Positions 35,276 through 46,571 of a stretch of DNA of 64,000 nucleotides are shown here, piece after piece. Numbering within the stretch: the first letter of the stretch is position 1; each line of letters starts with the position of its first letter. Position numbers and translations under genes: made by a program. This DNA is from Haematobia irritans. Lineage: Eukaryota; Arthropoda; Insecta; Diptera; Muscidae. Location: NCBI RefSeq assembly GCF_050003625.1, contig NC_134397.1, forward strand, positions 266,346,070 to 266,410,069. Reading direction: 5' to 3'. The notes beneath the pieces were generated by a model. That model was not told the DNA's origin and made no database searches. It was given only the letters and a program-made list of their open reading frames with translations.

Positions 35276-35962
35276 ATGAGTAGGTACATATTTTTTGCCT
35301 TAATTTTGGTCATATTGTTTCAAATCATAAAAGTACGTTTTTCGTTTTATTTCCCATAAGAAAAATCTAATAAAATAATTTAACTTTCTATTATTCTTAG
35401 TTGGGAAAACCTTCCAAGAGTGTATATTTTCTATCCGTGCAAAGCGATTTTAATCGTAAATTCTTTCGTAATGTAGTGGTGAATATTCGTCGAGGCAATA
35501 AGTCCATAGATGTTTATGCGGATATATACCGAGATTATGCTAGTGAACCTTTTTATCAGATCTCTATATCAATAAGGACATCTCCAAGGGGCTCAGCCAG
35601 GCGTTCAATACCAATGATGCAGTACGAATTTAATGCCTGTGATTTCTTAAGGAAATTGGGTAAAAGCACAAGTGGTTTTATATTCTCATGGTTAAAACAT
35701 TTTTGGTCTAGCGGTAATTTACCTCAGACTTGTCCTGTTGTAGCGGTATGTGGTTGATGATTTGTTTTATTTTTGAGTTTATTATTTATTGAAATTTATT
35801 TGTAGGGTAATTATTCATGGTTAGGTGTGACCTTGGAAAAATTGAATATCCCATCAATTGTTCCCAAAAGCCAATATGAAGTTTTTGTTGTAAATTTTTT
35901 TTCAAAATAATTCTTCAAAAGAAATAATTGCTAGCTTTAAGTTGGTGGTAGAAATTAAATGA
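35276..35962 (+). CDS. DUF1091 (DM8) family secreted protein, copy 2, C-terminal frameshift
   Basis: The exons are 35276-35332 (57 nt), 35401-35745 (345 nt) and from 35806; introns are GT-AG and phase 0. The lengths of exons 1 and 2 equal those of copy 1. Residues 1-19 (MSRYIFFALILVILFQ...) form a signal peptide. Family motifs are FLSVQSDFNRKFFR, YEFNACDFL, FIFSWLKHFW, LPQTCP and GNYSWLGVTLEKLNIPS. The frame stops at 35910, giving 168 aa, after an 8-T run. Reading past it with one T fewer restores a family-like tail ending ...LVVEIK at 35962. It may be a recent pseudogene, a sequencing error, or a real shorter protein. A SINE sits 21 bp upstream. Confidence 0.75.
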
Positions 35963-36338
35963 AAGAAAAATGAAATTTTTCGAAAATTAATTTTTGTTGG
36001 AAATTTTGGCATTTTCTAAAAGTGATTTTGTGATGAACGATTGACATTTTCAAACATGCGATACAAAAAGAAGTGGCAGCAGAGAAAGCTTGGTAAGTAG
36101 ATGAGGAGTCAATCAGCTTAGCAAAAGAATTTATGCCATACCACCAGCAGTACCATATGCTTTAGAATAATGACCTATCACCACCGAACGGTTTCGGTTA
36201 CCATACATCACATTTTTAAGAGAGCTATCACCAGTCAATTAGGTAATGCTGCTGAGAAGTACTTTCCCCATAGGATATGTACTGCTTACCAATTTTTTTA
36301 CTAAGTTACCTCCATGATTATTTGGTAATGCGAGTTTT
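35963..36338. other. 3' flank, no feature recognised
   Basis: There is no open frame of note and no repeat recognised. GATCACACCACCATAG at its end merges into the family C element. Confidence 0.35.
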
Positions 36339-37744
36339 TACCGATCACACCACCATAGAATGGTGACGGGGGTATAATAAGTTTGTCATTCCGTTTGTAA
36401 CACATCGAAATATCGATTTCCGACTATATAAAGTATATATATTCTTGATCAGGGAGAAATTCTACGACGATATAACGATGTCCGTCTGTCTGTCTGTTGT
36501 AATCACGCTACAGTCTTCAATAATGAAGCAATCGTGCTGAAATATTTCACAAAATCGTCTTTCGTCTGCAGGCAGGTCAATTTCGAAGATGGGCTATATC
36601 GGTCCAGATTTTGATATAGTCCCCATATAAACCGACCTCCCTATTTGGGGTCTTGGGCTTATAGAAATCGAAGTTTTTATCCAATTTGCCTGAAATTGGA
36701 AATCTAGAAGTATTTTATGACCATAAAGAGGTGTGCCAAAAATGGTGCGTATCGGTCCATGTTTTGGTATAGCCCCCATATAGACCGATCTCCCGATTTT
36801 ACTTCTTGGGCTTATAGAAACCGCAGTTTTTATTCAATTTACCTGAAATTGGAAATCTAGAGGTATTGTAGGACCACAAATACGTGTGCCAAAAATTGTG
36901 AGTATCAGTCCATGTTTTGGTATGGTCCCCATATAAAACGACCTCCCGATTTTGGGTCTTGGGCTTATAGAAACCGTAGTTTTTATCCAATTTGTCTGAA
37001 ATTGGAAATCTAGAGGTATTTTAGGACCATAAAGAGGTGTACCAAAAATGGTGAGTATCGGTCCATATTTTGGTATAGCCCCCATGTAGACCGATTTTAC
37101 TTCTTGGGCTTCTAGAATCCGAAGTTTTTACCCTATTTGCCTGAAATTGGAAATCTAGAGGTATTTTCGGGTCATAAAGGGGTGTGCCGAAAACGGTGAG
37201 TATCGGTCCATATTTTAGTATAGCCCCCATAAGAACGATCTCCCGATTAAACTCCTTGGGTTTCTAGAAACCGTAGTTTTTATCTGATTTGCCTGAAATT
37301 GTAAATACTCTGGTATTTTAGGCTCACAAAAACGTGTATCGGATTAAGTTTTTATCGGTCCATTTGGTAATGCCTCCATATAGACCGACTTCACTTCTTG
37401 AGGGTGTAGAAGGCGCACTGATCATGAAAATTGCTTGAAACTTAATGTAAAATTTCCAGATTTTACTTCTACAGATTTAAGATTTCAAATCAAGACGTTA
37501 TTTTATAATTTTCTAGCACACTTACAAGAGATGTTAATGATTCCTCTAAAACTCAAACAAAAATGGTTCTTATAAATCCTGAATCTGATATGGTCCTCAT
37601 AGGTGAAATCTTTAAATTTATCTTCGGGAAGTGTCCTCAAGTCCTCAAGCCCTCCTGAAATTTCAAAGGAACCCCTTATATATGGTTCATGGTGGTGGGT
37701 ATTTAAGATTCGGCCCGGCCGAACTTAGTGCTGTATATACTTGT
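36339..37744 (+). mobile_element. Helentron-like family C element
   Basis: Near the 5' end ACCACCATAGAATGG leads to GGGGGTATAATAAG, GTCATTCCGTTTGTAAC and the core ATATAAAGTATATATATTC, TTGATCAGG, ACGATGTCCGTCTG. This is the closest of the three families to the Drosophila mini-me/DINE-1 consensus as I know it. Central repeats carry TATAG/TATGG landmarks at 36615, 36768, 36921, 37074 (153 bp each) and 37219. The 3' end has ATGGTGGTGGGT, the hairpin TTCGGCCCGGCCGAA and TATATACTTGT ending at 37744. The 5' terminus is less certain than the 3' one. No coding sequence is seen. Confidence 0.82.
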
Positions 37745-37936
37745 TTTTAATATATACCCCGTATGGACTAACTTCCAATTGAGAAGACCGTGTTAAGAAG
37801 TTTTAAGATACCTTGCCATCGGCAAGTGTTACCGCAACCCAAGTAATTCGATTGTGGATGACAGTCTTTAGTACAAATTTCTATCCAATCCATGGTGGAG
37901 GGTACATACGATTCGGCCGAACTTACGGCCGTACAT
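37745..37936 (+). mobile_element. Family A 3' end fragment (A7), abutting family C
   Basis: It starts directly after the ACTTGT of family C with TTTTAATATATACCCCG. It carries GATACCTTGCCATCGGC, ATCCATGGTGGAGGGT and the hairpin part ATTCGGCCGAACTTACGGCC, ending in a mutated terminus near 37936. Only the last 190 bp of the element are present, in the same orientation as C. Confidence 0.75.
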
Positions 37937-37944
37937 ATGCTATG

Positions 37945-38143
37945 TTAAACTCAATGAAAAGGGACCTCCTTTTTATAGCCGAGTAGTCCGAATGACGTTC
38001 CTCATTGCAGTGAAACCACTTGAAGAAGCTTCGAAACACTCAGAAATGTAACCAGCATTACTGAGAGGGGATAATCTATCGCTGAACCCACGACCCTGTT
38101 TATTCAAGGCGGACATGCTAACCATTGGACCACGTTGGCTCCC
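37945..38143 (-). repeat. SINE-A copy, 3' tail missing
   Basis: The minus-strand head is at the right end (GGAGCCAACGTGGTCCAATGG at about 38140) and the body continues to TCATTGAGTTTAAC. The LINE-like tail is absent. Confidence 0.8.
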
Positions 38144-38870
38144 TTTGACAAAGTCGAAACTACTTTGTCTATCGGACCACCCTCGTATAAGACATTGGTC
38201 TACAAAATTTGTAATTGAATTATTTATGTACATATATATAATACATACCCCATTACAAACTAATTAAATTCATTCCACAAAATTTCGTATTTAGATCTGA
38301 AAATGTATTCTGTTATGGTAAATTAGATAATCCTCTATTATAATCGCCATTATAGTTGGTGTCTCTGTAGAGTAAATGACATAATAACCCAAAAAGAAGA
38401 TGCTGCATCATGTACATAAATACCAAGTGTGCAATATAATCAACATTTATGGGTAACTAAGTCAGCTTATGGCAGTTTTAGTTTCTTTATCACTCACTCA
38501 CTTTGCTTTGTGGGTTTCTATGAAAGACTGCAATAAGTTCTTGCCTTCTGGGTTGGATGATATCCATTGAGCTAAGTTGCATTTCCAACACAACACTTAG
38601 TCAATGACTAGAATCTACGACGACTACTCCCATTGAAGCAGTGGATTAGAATGGCAATTTTGGGAGGGAGAAGTGGTGATGCTCATGTTGCTTTTACTGG
38701 CGTTACTTCAGTATCAATACTCAGAGTTGTGGTTAACCCAAGAAGATGAAGAACAACTGGGTGCACAGTGATTTGTATATATTTAGCTAAAATTATGGAT
38801 TTTGCAATGTACGTCAATGGTTGCTGTATGGATCTAAAAGGATTAATTCGTCGCAAATCAAAAACGAAGC
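38144..38870. other. No gene recognised
   Basis: Mixed sequence with slightly higher GC at 38500-38700. A minus-strand open frame (38877-38683) lies next to RT-related sequence and could be a decayed LINE part, but no motif is visible. Confidence 0.3.
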
Positions 38871-38873
38871 AAT

Positions 38874-39320
38874 TCAAAAAACTCTAACAAAAGGAAAAGG
38901 GTTTCGGTACACGTTTTCCAAACACCTTAGTACACAGTCAAATGCCTTGGAATGACCAAGAAGAACAGGAAAATTGATCCTGTCATCCTCCAAATTCCAT
39001 CGAAAATTCTCGGTAACTTCAGCCAGGGCACTTACACAACTATGGTTAGGACGAAATTCTGATTGTTCCTCGCATAATAGAGAACATTCATTCAAATATG
39101 TGTACATCTGGCGATACAGTATCTTCTCAAACACCTTTGAAAGATAAAGAAGAATTGCAATCGGACGAAACTCATTCGAACCTTTGGGCAGTGGTATAAT
39201 CTTAGCATGTTTCCAAAGGTACTAGTCGTAATTATTCCATTGAAGAGATGTGAGATATGTGGCAGTATATAAGGCAGAAAAATTCTTACAAATCTCGGGT
39301 CAATCCTGTCATAACCAAAA
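38874..39320 (-). pseudogene. Non-LTR retrotransposon RT fragment (jockey/R1-like)
   Basis: The minus-strand frame 39134-38874 reads FEKILYRQMYTYLN, EEQSEFRPNHSCVSAL and LLGHSKAFDCV, the fingers and palm of a LINE reverse transcriptase. Upstream, in shifted frames, KIIPLPKGSNEFRPIAI can be read to about 39320. The first Asp of motif A (usually LDxSKAFD) is Gly here, so it is inactive as well as frameshifted. It belongs to a different LINE from the RNase H-bearing one at 45790. Confidence 0.75.
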
Positions 39321-39344
39321 AAATCCTAAACCAATTTTTTCACA

Positions 39345-39673
39345 AAAGACTAGCGTTGCTGAATATAATTGACGATAATTGACGATTCCAAAATGAAGAC
39401 GAATGAAGGGGTTGTTATTCTGCTGGTGTTTTCTTCTTTTGTACACAATCACCATCAAATTGATAGACTTATTGTTTGTTGTTTATGATTAATAATTTTC
39501 AAAAAACAAAAAAAAATCTCACTAATTTAAAATAACAAATATATTATATAAATTATATATACTGAAAAAACAGTGAACTCATCAGGAAGAAAACTTTCAG
39601 TTAATTTTAGAAAAATTTTAATACTTTTAGAAAATGTTAACTAAATAGTATTACAAACGCTGGCTTCACGCCG
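39345..39673 (-). repeat. Fragment of the 1.44-kb TIR family and neighbouring repeat end
   Basis: 39350-39570 matches the interior of the 18909 element (GACTAGCGTTGCTGAATAT, AATGAAGGGGTTGTTATTCTG, GGTGTTTTCTTC) without ends. Then ACTGAAAAAACAGTGAACTC at about 39561 looks like the terminus of another TIR repeat, in which the complete element starting at 39674 has been inserted. Confidence 0.45.
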
Positions 39674-40307
39674 CACCCAGAAAAAAGTGCCTTCGAAACT
39701 AAAGGAAAAAATTTTCATCAATATAGTTTATCCATTTTATTTCCATCAAGGTAAATTTTTGTGAAAAATAATAAAATTTACTCGTTTCAGTAAAAAAATC
39801 CTAAACTGTAAGCAGTTAGGAATAGTTCATTAACTAGAATAAGGCATGGAATTTTACTCATACTATTTTCTTCGCTGGGTATAAGAATTTACTACTGAAA
39901 AAGAAAATTTTATTCAAAGCATTCGTAAAAATAAACAAAAACCGAACTAAAACCAAGTTTCCTCAAAATTAGTAAAATTTCTTATAAAATGATAATTGCG
40001 ACTTCCTTTATAATAGAAAGTTTTTCATACATACGAACAACACTTGGCATAGAAAAATATTTTAGTTCATTCGTACTAAGAAGTATGCAATCCTTTCAAA
40101 ACTTAAGGAACACACTTGTTAGAATATAGGAAATTTTTCTAAATTTCTATTGTCTACCTGTAATCGATACCTGTCATCGTAATCGATGTGTTTGCGCGTG
40201 GGTGTAATCGATATGTTTGCGCGTCGGTTGTTTTTTCTAGTTGGAACCGCGTTGTTTTGGTATACGGAGAGATTGTTAAAAAATAATATGGTAAAATAAT
40301 ATAATAA

Positions 40308-43058
40308 ACAAGTATATACGGCCGTAAGTTCGGCCAGGCCGAAGCTTATGTACCCTCCATCATGGATTGCGTAGAAACTTCTTCTAAACACTGCCATCCA
40401 CAATCGAATTACTTAAGTTGCGGTAACGCTTGCCGATGGCAAGGTATCTTAAAACCTCCTAACACCATCTTCTAAATTGTATGTCCATACTTGGTATATA
40501 TTAAATCAAAAAAGATCGATCCAATACGTATATTATTCAGTTTTACAAAGTAGACATAAAATTTTGACAAAATTTTCTACAGAAAGAAAATATTAAAAAA
40601 TTTTCTATGGAAATAAAATTTTCACAAAATTTTCTATAGAAATAAAAATTTTGACAAAATTTTCTATAAAAAGAAAATTTTGACAAAAATTTCTACAGAA
40701 ATAAAATGTTAACAAAATGTTCTATAGAAATAAACTTTTGACAAAATTTTCTATAGAAATAAAATCTTGGTCGATTATTTTTGGCTCGAGTGGCAACTAT
40801 GATTATGAACCGAATAAAATTTGAACAAAATTTTCTATAGAAATAAAATTTTGACAAAATTTGCTATAGAAATAAAATTTTGACAATGATGAAAATTTTA
40901 TTATGAACCGAATAAAATTTTAACAAAATTTTCTCTAGAAATAAAATTTTGACAAAATTTTCTATAGAAATAAAATTTTGGTAGATTATTTTTGGCTCTA
41001 GTGGCAACCATGATTATGAACCGATATGGACCAATTTTTGTGTGATTGGACCAATTTTGGTATGGTTGTTAGCGACCATATACTAACACCACGTTCCTAC
41101 TTTGAACCGGATCGGATGAAATTTGCTCCTCCAAGAGGCTCCGGAGGTCAAATCTGGAGAGCGTTTTATATGGGGGCTATATATAATTATGGACCGATAT
41201 GGACCATGTTCCAAATTACAACCGGATTGGATGAAATTTGCTTCTCTTGGAGACTTCGCAAGCCAAATCTGGGGTTTATATGGGGGCTATATATAATTAT
41301 GAACCGATGTGGGCCAATTTTTGCACGGTTATTAGAGACCATATACCAATATCATGTACCAAATTTCAGGCGGATCGGATAAAATTTGCTTCTCTTTGAG
41401 GCTCCGCAACCCAAATCTGGGGATAGGTTTATATGGGCGCTATATATAATTATGGACCGATGTGGACCAATTTTTGCATGGTTGTTAGAGACTATATACC
41501 AACATCATGTACCAAATTTCAGCCGGATCGGATGAAATTATCTTCTCTTTGAGGTTCCGCAAGCCAAATCTGGGGAATTTTTGCACGGTTGTTAGAGACC
41601 ATACACCAATACTATGTACCAAATTTCAGAGGGATCGGATGCAATTTGCTTCTCTTTGAGGCTTCGCAAGCCAAATCTGGAGATCGGTTTAGATGGGGTC
41701 TATATATAATTATGGACCGATGTGGACCAATTTTTGCATGATTGTTAGAGACCATATACCAACTCCATGTACCAAATTTCAGCCGGATCGGATGAAATAT
41801 GCTTCTCTTAGAGGCTCCACTAGCCAAATCTGGGGATCGGTTTATATGGGGGCTATATATAATTAAGGACCGATATGGACCAATTTTTGCATGGTTGTTA
41901 GAGACTATATACCAACATCATGTACCAAATTTCAGCCGGATCGGATGAAATTATCTTCTCTTTGAGGTTCCGCAAGCCAAATCTGGGGATCGGTTTATAT
42001 GGGGGCTATATATAATTATGGACCGATGGGAACCAATTTTTGCATGGTTGTTAGAGACCATATACCAACACCATTTACCAAATTTCAGCCGGATCGGATG
42101 AAATTTGCTTCTCTTTTAGGCTCCGCAAGCCAAATCTGGGGATCGGTTTATATGGGGGCTATATATAATTATGGACCGATGTGAACCAATTTTTCCATGG
42201 TTGTTAGAGACCATATACGAACATCATGTACCAAATTTCAGCCGGATCGGATGAAATATGCTTCTCTTAGAGGCTCCACAAGCCAAATCTGGCGATCGGT
42301 TTATATGGGGGCTATATATAATTATGGACCGATATGGACCAATTTTTGCATGGTTGTTAGAGACCATATACCAACACCATATACCAAATTTCAGCCGGAT
42401 CGGATGAAATATGCTTCACTTTTAGGCTCCGCAAGCCAAATCTGGAGATCGGTTTATATGGGGGCTATATATAATTATGGACTGATGTGAACCAATTTTT
42501 GCATGGTTGTTAGAGACCATACACCAACACCATATACCAAATTTCAACCGGATCGGATGAAATATGCTTCTGTTAGAGGCTCCACAAGCCAAATCTGGGG
42601 ATCGGTTTATATGGGGGCTATATATAATTATGGACCGATGTGGACCAATTTTTGCATGGTTGTTACAGACCATATACCAACACTATATACCAAATTTCAG
42701 CCGGATCGGATGAAATATGCTTCTTTTAGAGGCTCCACAAGCCAAATCTGAGGGTCCCTTTATATGGGGGCTATACGTAAAAGTGGACCGATATGGCCCA
42801 TTTTCAATACCATCCGACCTACATCGATAACAACTACTTGTGCCAAGTTTCAAGTCGATAGCTTGTTTTGTTCGGAAGTTAGCGTGATTTCAACAGACGG
42901 ACGGACGGACGGACGGACGGACGGACATGCTTAGATCGACTCAGAATTTCACCACGACCCAGAATATATATACTTTATGGGGTCTTAGAGCAATATTTCG
43001 ATGTGTTACAAACGGAATGACAAAGTTAATATACCCCCATCCTATGATGGAGGGTATA
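40308..43058 (-). mobile_element. Family A element A8, longest complete copy (2,751 bp)
   Basis: On the plus strand it runs ACAAGTATATACGGCCG to GGAGGGTATA. It includes the GTTCGGCCAGGCCGAA hairpin, ACCCTCCATCATGG, CTATAGAAATAAAATTTT repeats at 40555-40990, about eleven central 153-bp repeats at 41020-42770, and (GGAC)n at 42897-42926. The host joins as AATATAATAA to ATAACAAATA; the empty copy at 19691-19711 reads the same sequence uninterrupted on the other strand. The insertion point is between two T residues on the element strand, with no target duplication. Confidence 0.93.
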
Positions 43059-43270
43059 ATAACAAATAATATATATAAAATATTTGTTATATTAAATTAG
43101 TGAGAAAAATTTTCGTTTTTTTAAATAAATCTATCAATGTTCGTGATAGTGTATAAAGAAAGAAAACACCAGCAGAATAACAACCCTTTCATTTGTCTTC
43201 ATTTTGGAATCTTCAATTATCAGGTAATATTCAGTGACGCTAACCTTTTGGAACAAAAATGTTTTATGAT

Positions 43271-43411
43271 TATACCCTTCACCACTACTGTGGTACAGGG
43301 TATAATAAGTTTGTGCATTTGTATGTAACGCCAAGAAGGAAAAGTCTGAGACCCATCGTTTAGTATACCGATCGTCTTAGAATTAAATTCTGAGTCGATT
43401 TAGCGATGTCC

Positions 43412-43473
<62 letters not shown>

Positions 43474-44923
43474 CTGTCTGTCTGTCTGTTGATGTATTTT
43501 TGTGTGCAAAGTACAGCTCGCAGTTGTAGTCCGATTGTCCTAAAATTTGGTATGGGGTCCTGTTTCGGCTCAAAGACGATCCCTATTGATTTTGGAAAAA
43601 ATCGGTTCAGATTTAGATATAGCTGCCATATATATTTTTCACCGATCTGGTCATAATTGGCGTGTATATCAACCGATCTTCCTCAAATACCGTACATCCC
43701 AATATTTTATGAGTCTCGAAAAACTTGAAAAATATCATCCAAATCGGTTCAGATTTAGATATATCTCCCATATATAGCTTTCGTCCGATTTACACTCCTT
43801 TGTCCACAGAGGCCAATTTTTTGCTCCGATTTAGTTGAAATTTTGCACAGGGAGTAGAATTAGCATTATAGCTATGCGTGTCAAATTTGGTGGAAATCGG
43901 TTCAGATTTAGATATAGCTCCCATATATAGCTTCCGCCCGATTTGCACTCATATGACCACAGAGGCCAATTTTTTACTCCGATTTAATTGAAATTTTGCA
44001 CAGGGAGTAGAATGAGCATTGTAGCTATGCGTGCCAAATTTGGTTGAAATCGGTTCAGATTTAGATATAGCTCCCATATATAGCGTTCGCCCGATTTACA
44101 CTCATATGACCACAGAGGCTAATTTTTTGCTCCGATTTAGTTGAAATTTTGCACAGGGAGTAGAATTAGCATTGTTGCTATGCGTGCCAAATTTGGTTGA
44201 AATCGGTTCAGATTTAGATATAGCTCCCATATATATGTTTTTCTGATTTCGACAAAAATGGTCAAAATAGCAACATTTTCCTTGTAAAATCGCCACTGCT
44301 TAGTCGAATAGTTGAAAAAATGACTAATTTTCTTAAACTTCTAATACATATATATCGAGCGATAAATCATAAATAAACTTTTTCGAAGTTTCCTTAAGAT
44401 TGCTTCAGATTTAAATGTTTCCCATATTTTTTTACTAACATTGTGTTCCACCCTAGTGCATTAGCCGACTTAAATTTTGAGTCTATAGATTTTGTAGAAG
44501 TCTATCAAATTCTTCCAGATCGAGTGATATTTAAATGTATGTATTTGGGACAAACCTTTATATATAGCCCCCACCACATTTGAGGGATGTGATATGGTAT
44601 CGAAAATTTAGATCTACAAAGTGGTGCAGGGTATAATATAGTCGGCCCCGCCCGACTTTAGACTTTCCTTACTTGTTTTTACTAACATTGTGTTCCACCC
44701 TAGTGCATTAGCCGACTTAAATTTTGAGTCTATAGATTTTGTAGAAGTCTATCAAATTCTTCCAGATCGAGTGATATTTAAATGTATGTATTTGGGACAA
44801 ACCTTTATATATAGCCCCCACCACATTTGAGGGATGTGATATGGTATCGAAAATTTAGATCTACAAAGTGGTGCAGGGTATAATATAGTCGGCCCCGCCC
44901 GACTTTAGACTTTCCTTACTTGT
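43271..44923 (+). mobile_element. Family B element B3: one head, two tails; precise ends
   Basis: It runs from TATACCCTTCACCACTACTG at 43271 to ACTTGT at 44923. The (GTCT)n run at 43409-43489 is long. Central 153-bp repeats span about 43615-44230. The 247-bp tail (ACTAACATTGTG, GTGGTGCAGGGTATA, GTCGGCCCCGCCCGAC, ACTTGT) is present twice in tandem, ending at 44676 and 44923. The empty copy at 19481-19495 reads ATGAT then TTTTTATATTTG (reverse complement), exactly the two flanks here. Confidence 0.93.
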
Positions 44924-45503
44924 TTTTTATATTTGTAGGTATTGAAATTGTAAAAGGAGGACAAAATCGTTAGGCAGCAACTTATTAAAAGTGAAAAGTA
45001 CAAGAAGAAGAAAAAGTGCGTTTTACAGTTGATAATATCACACGGAAATTGGAAATAGTGGAATAATAAACTAATATTTCAAAGAGATTCGATGCTGTTG
45101 ATTCTTAATAAATATATTCAATATATTAATAAAACATGTCTTTTATTGAAGATAAGGTTGCTTATAGAAATAAATAAAATTGTATTTAAAAACGAAGGTA
45201 AGCAGTTCTAATTATGAAGTAAAAGTTTTACCACAAATGTGTAAGATTTGTCCAAATGAATGAAAAAATTTCAATAAAATCATTCCATATATGAATTCAA
45301 ATTAGTTAAATTTTTTCATTCTGTAGTATAGTGGTATATAAATATAGGAAAATGTTAACTAATATATGGAATACATTATTCCTAATTTCTACGAAAATCA
45401 CATCGTTCAAACAAATAAAAATGGCTTTGGCGCTATACGAAGTTCAACTTTCTTCACAATGAGTTCATTTTAACTTAAAGAAGGGGTCACTTTTTTCTGG
45501 GTG

Positions 45504-45780
45504 CGTATCACAAAAATAAGTAAATATTTTTCGAGAAATTCAAGAAAATTTTTTGGACATAATTAAGTTTTTTCACTTGTTAAAGAAAATTATGTAGTTT
45601 GAAGGAAAAAATTGGAGTTCAAAATTGCAAGAATGGCTTTAGTGACATACGAAGTTCATGATGAACTATTTTATGGAAGACACGAATTTAGTTAATCTTT
45701 ACGCTTCATTTGTGTATATTTTTTCCTCGGTTTTAGTTAATTTAACTAATGTAAGCAAAAAATTATTACTGGAACGCTTA
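45504..45780. other. Right arm of an older TIR repeat
   Basis: It resembles 22880-23010 in phrases such as GAAGTTCATGATGAAC, ATTTAGTTAAT, TTTGTGTATATTTTTTCC. It is probably the remainder of the repeat into which the 39674-45503 element was inserted. There is no gene. Confidence 0.35.
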
Positions 45781-46571
45781 CAAGAAGAATCTAAGAGGAT
45801 TCAAGCGAGAACTGAGAAATGCTCAGCATAACTCTTGGAATGATTACTGCAGGTGGCCGGCACTTCACCAGCCAACAAGTTTAGACAAAGTACAGCGTAT
45901 GGCGTGTTTGTGTATCTCAGGCGCATTCAGCAACACAGGGACAAATTCCCTTAATGTCATGCTGCATCTATTGGCTTTAGACATTTTGGCCAAACAATCA
46001 GCTGAAACAACGACTGTGCGGTTGCGCGAGCTATCGCTGTGGTCGGAAAAAAGTTACGGTCACAGTTCGGTCCTCAAAATGTGCCTAACGTAGTGGATTA
46101 CACTTTGGCGAAACCACTTTTCGACAAAAAGTTTGAGACTCTAATCCCCAACAGTGAGGCGTGTTGCACACAGACCCCGGGGAATAAAGAATATATAGAT
46201 TTCTACACTGATGGCTCCAAATTGGATGGACAATTGGGTTTCGGAATATATTCTAAAGATCTGGAACTTCGAATAGCGAAAAGATTACCTAATCACTGTA
46301 GTGTTTTCAGGCTGAAATATTAGCAATAAGAGAGCTGGCGAATTGGCTGAGAAGTAATGTTCCAAAAAATGTGGGCAAATCCTTGGACTCTGTTTTTCTC
46401 AACTCGAAAAAGGCCATCGACTGCCGAAATCAATGAGATGGCTGAGCAGTACAATATTCATCTAATATGGGTGCCTGGCCATAGGAACATACCGGGGAAC
46501 TGCGAAGCGGATGAGTTGGCAAGGCTAGGGACTACCTTACATATTCCAGGGGAACTAGAATCTGTTGGTAT

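Larger units (their letters stand above)
39674..45503 (-). mobile_element. 1.44-kb TIR element copy 2, split by two Helentron-like insertions
   Basis: The CACCCAGAAAAAAGTG ends are at 39674 and 45503. The element sequence occupies 39674-40307, 43059-43270 and 44924-45503, which together align with the uninterrupted copy at 18909-20347 in opposite orientation. The gaps are family A (40308-43058) and family B (43271-44923) insertions. Both gaps join precisely against copy 1, so this is a natural filled/empty-site pair. Confidence 0.88.

Noticed and set aside
38683..38877. 64-codon minus-strand frame beside the RT fragment
   Set aside because: It could be LINE-derived, but no RT, RNase H or zinc-knuckle motif is visible.
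41020..42770. Regular direct repeats that might suggest CRISPR
   Set aside because: The units are head-to-tail monomers of 153 bp with no distinct repeat/spacer division, in an insect-type sequence with no cas genes.
43134..43334. Overlapping open frames on both strands around 43.2 kb
   Set aside because: They lie in the non-coding interior of the 1.44-kb TIR element and run into family B sequence; the intact copy at 19.5 kb has different stops.
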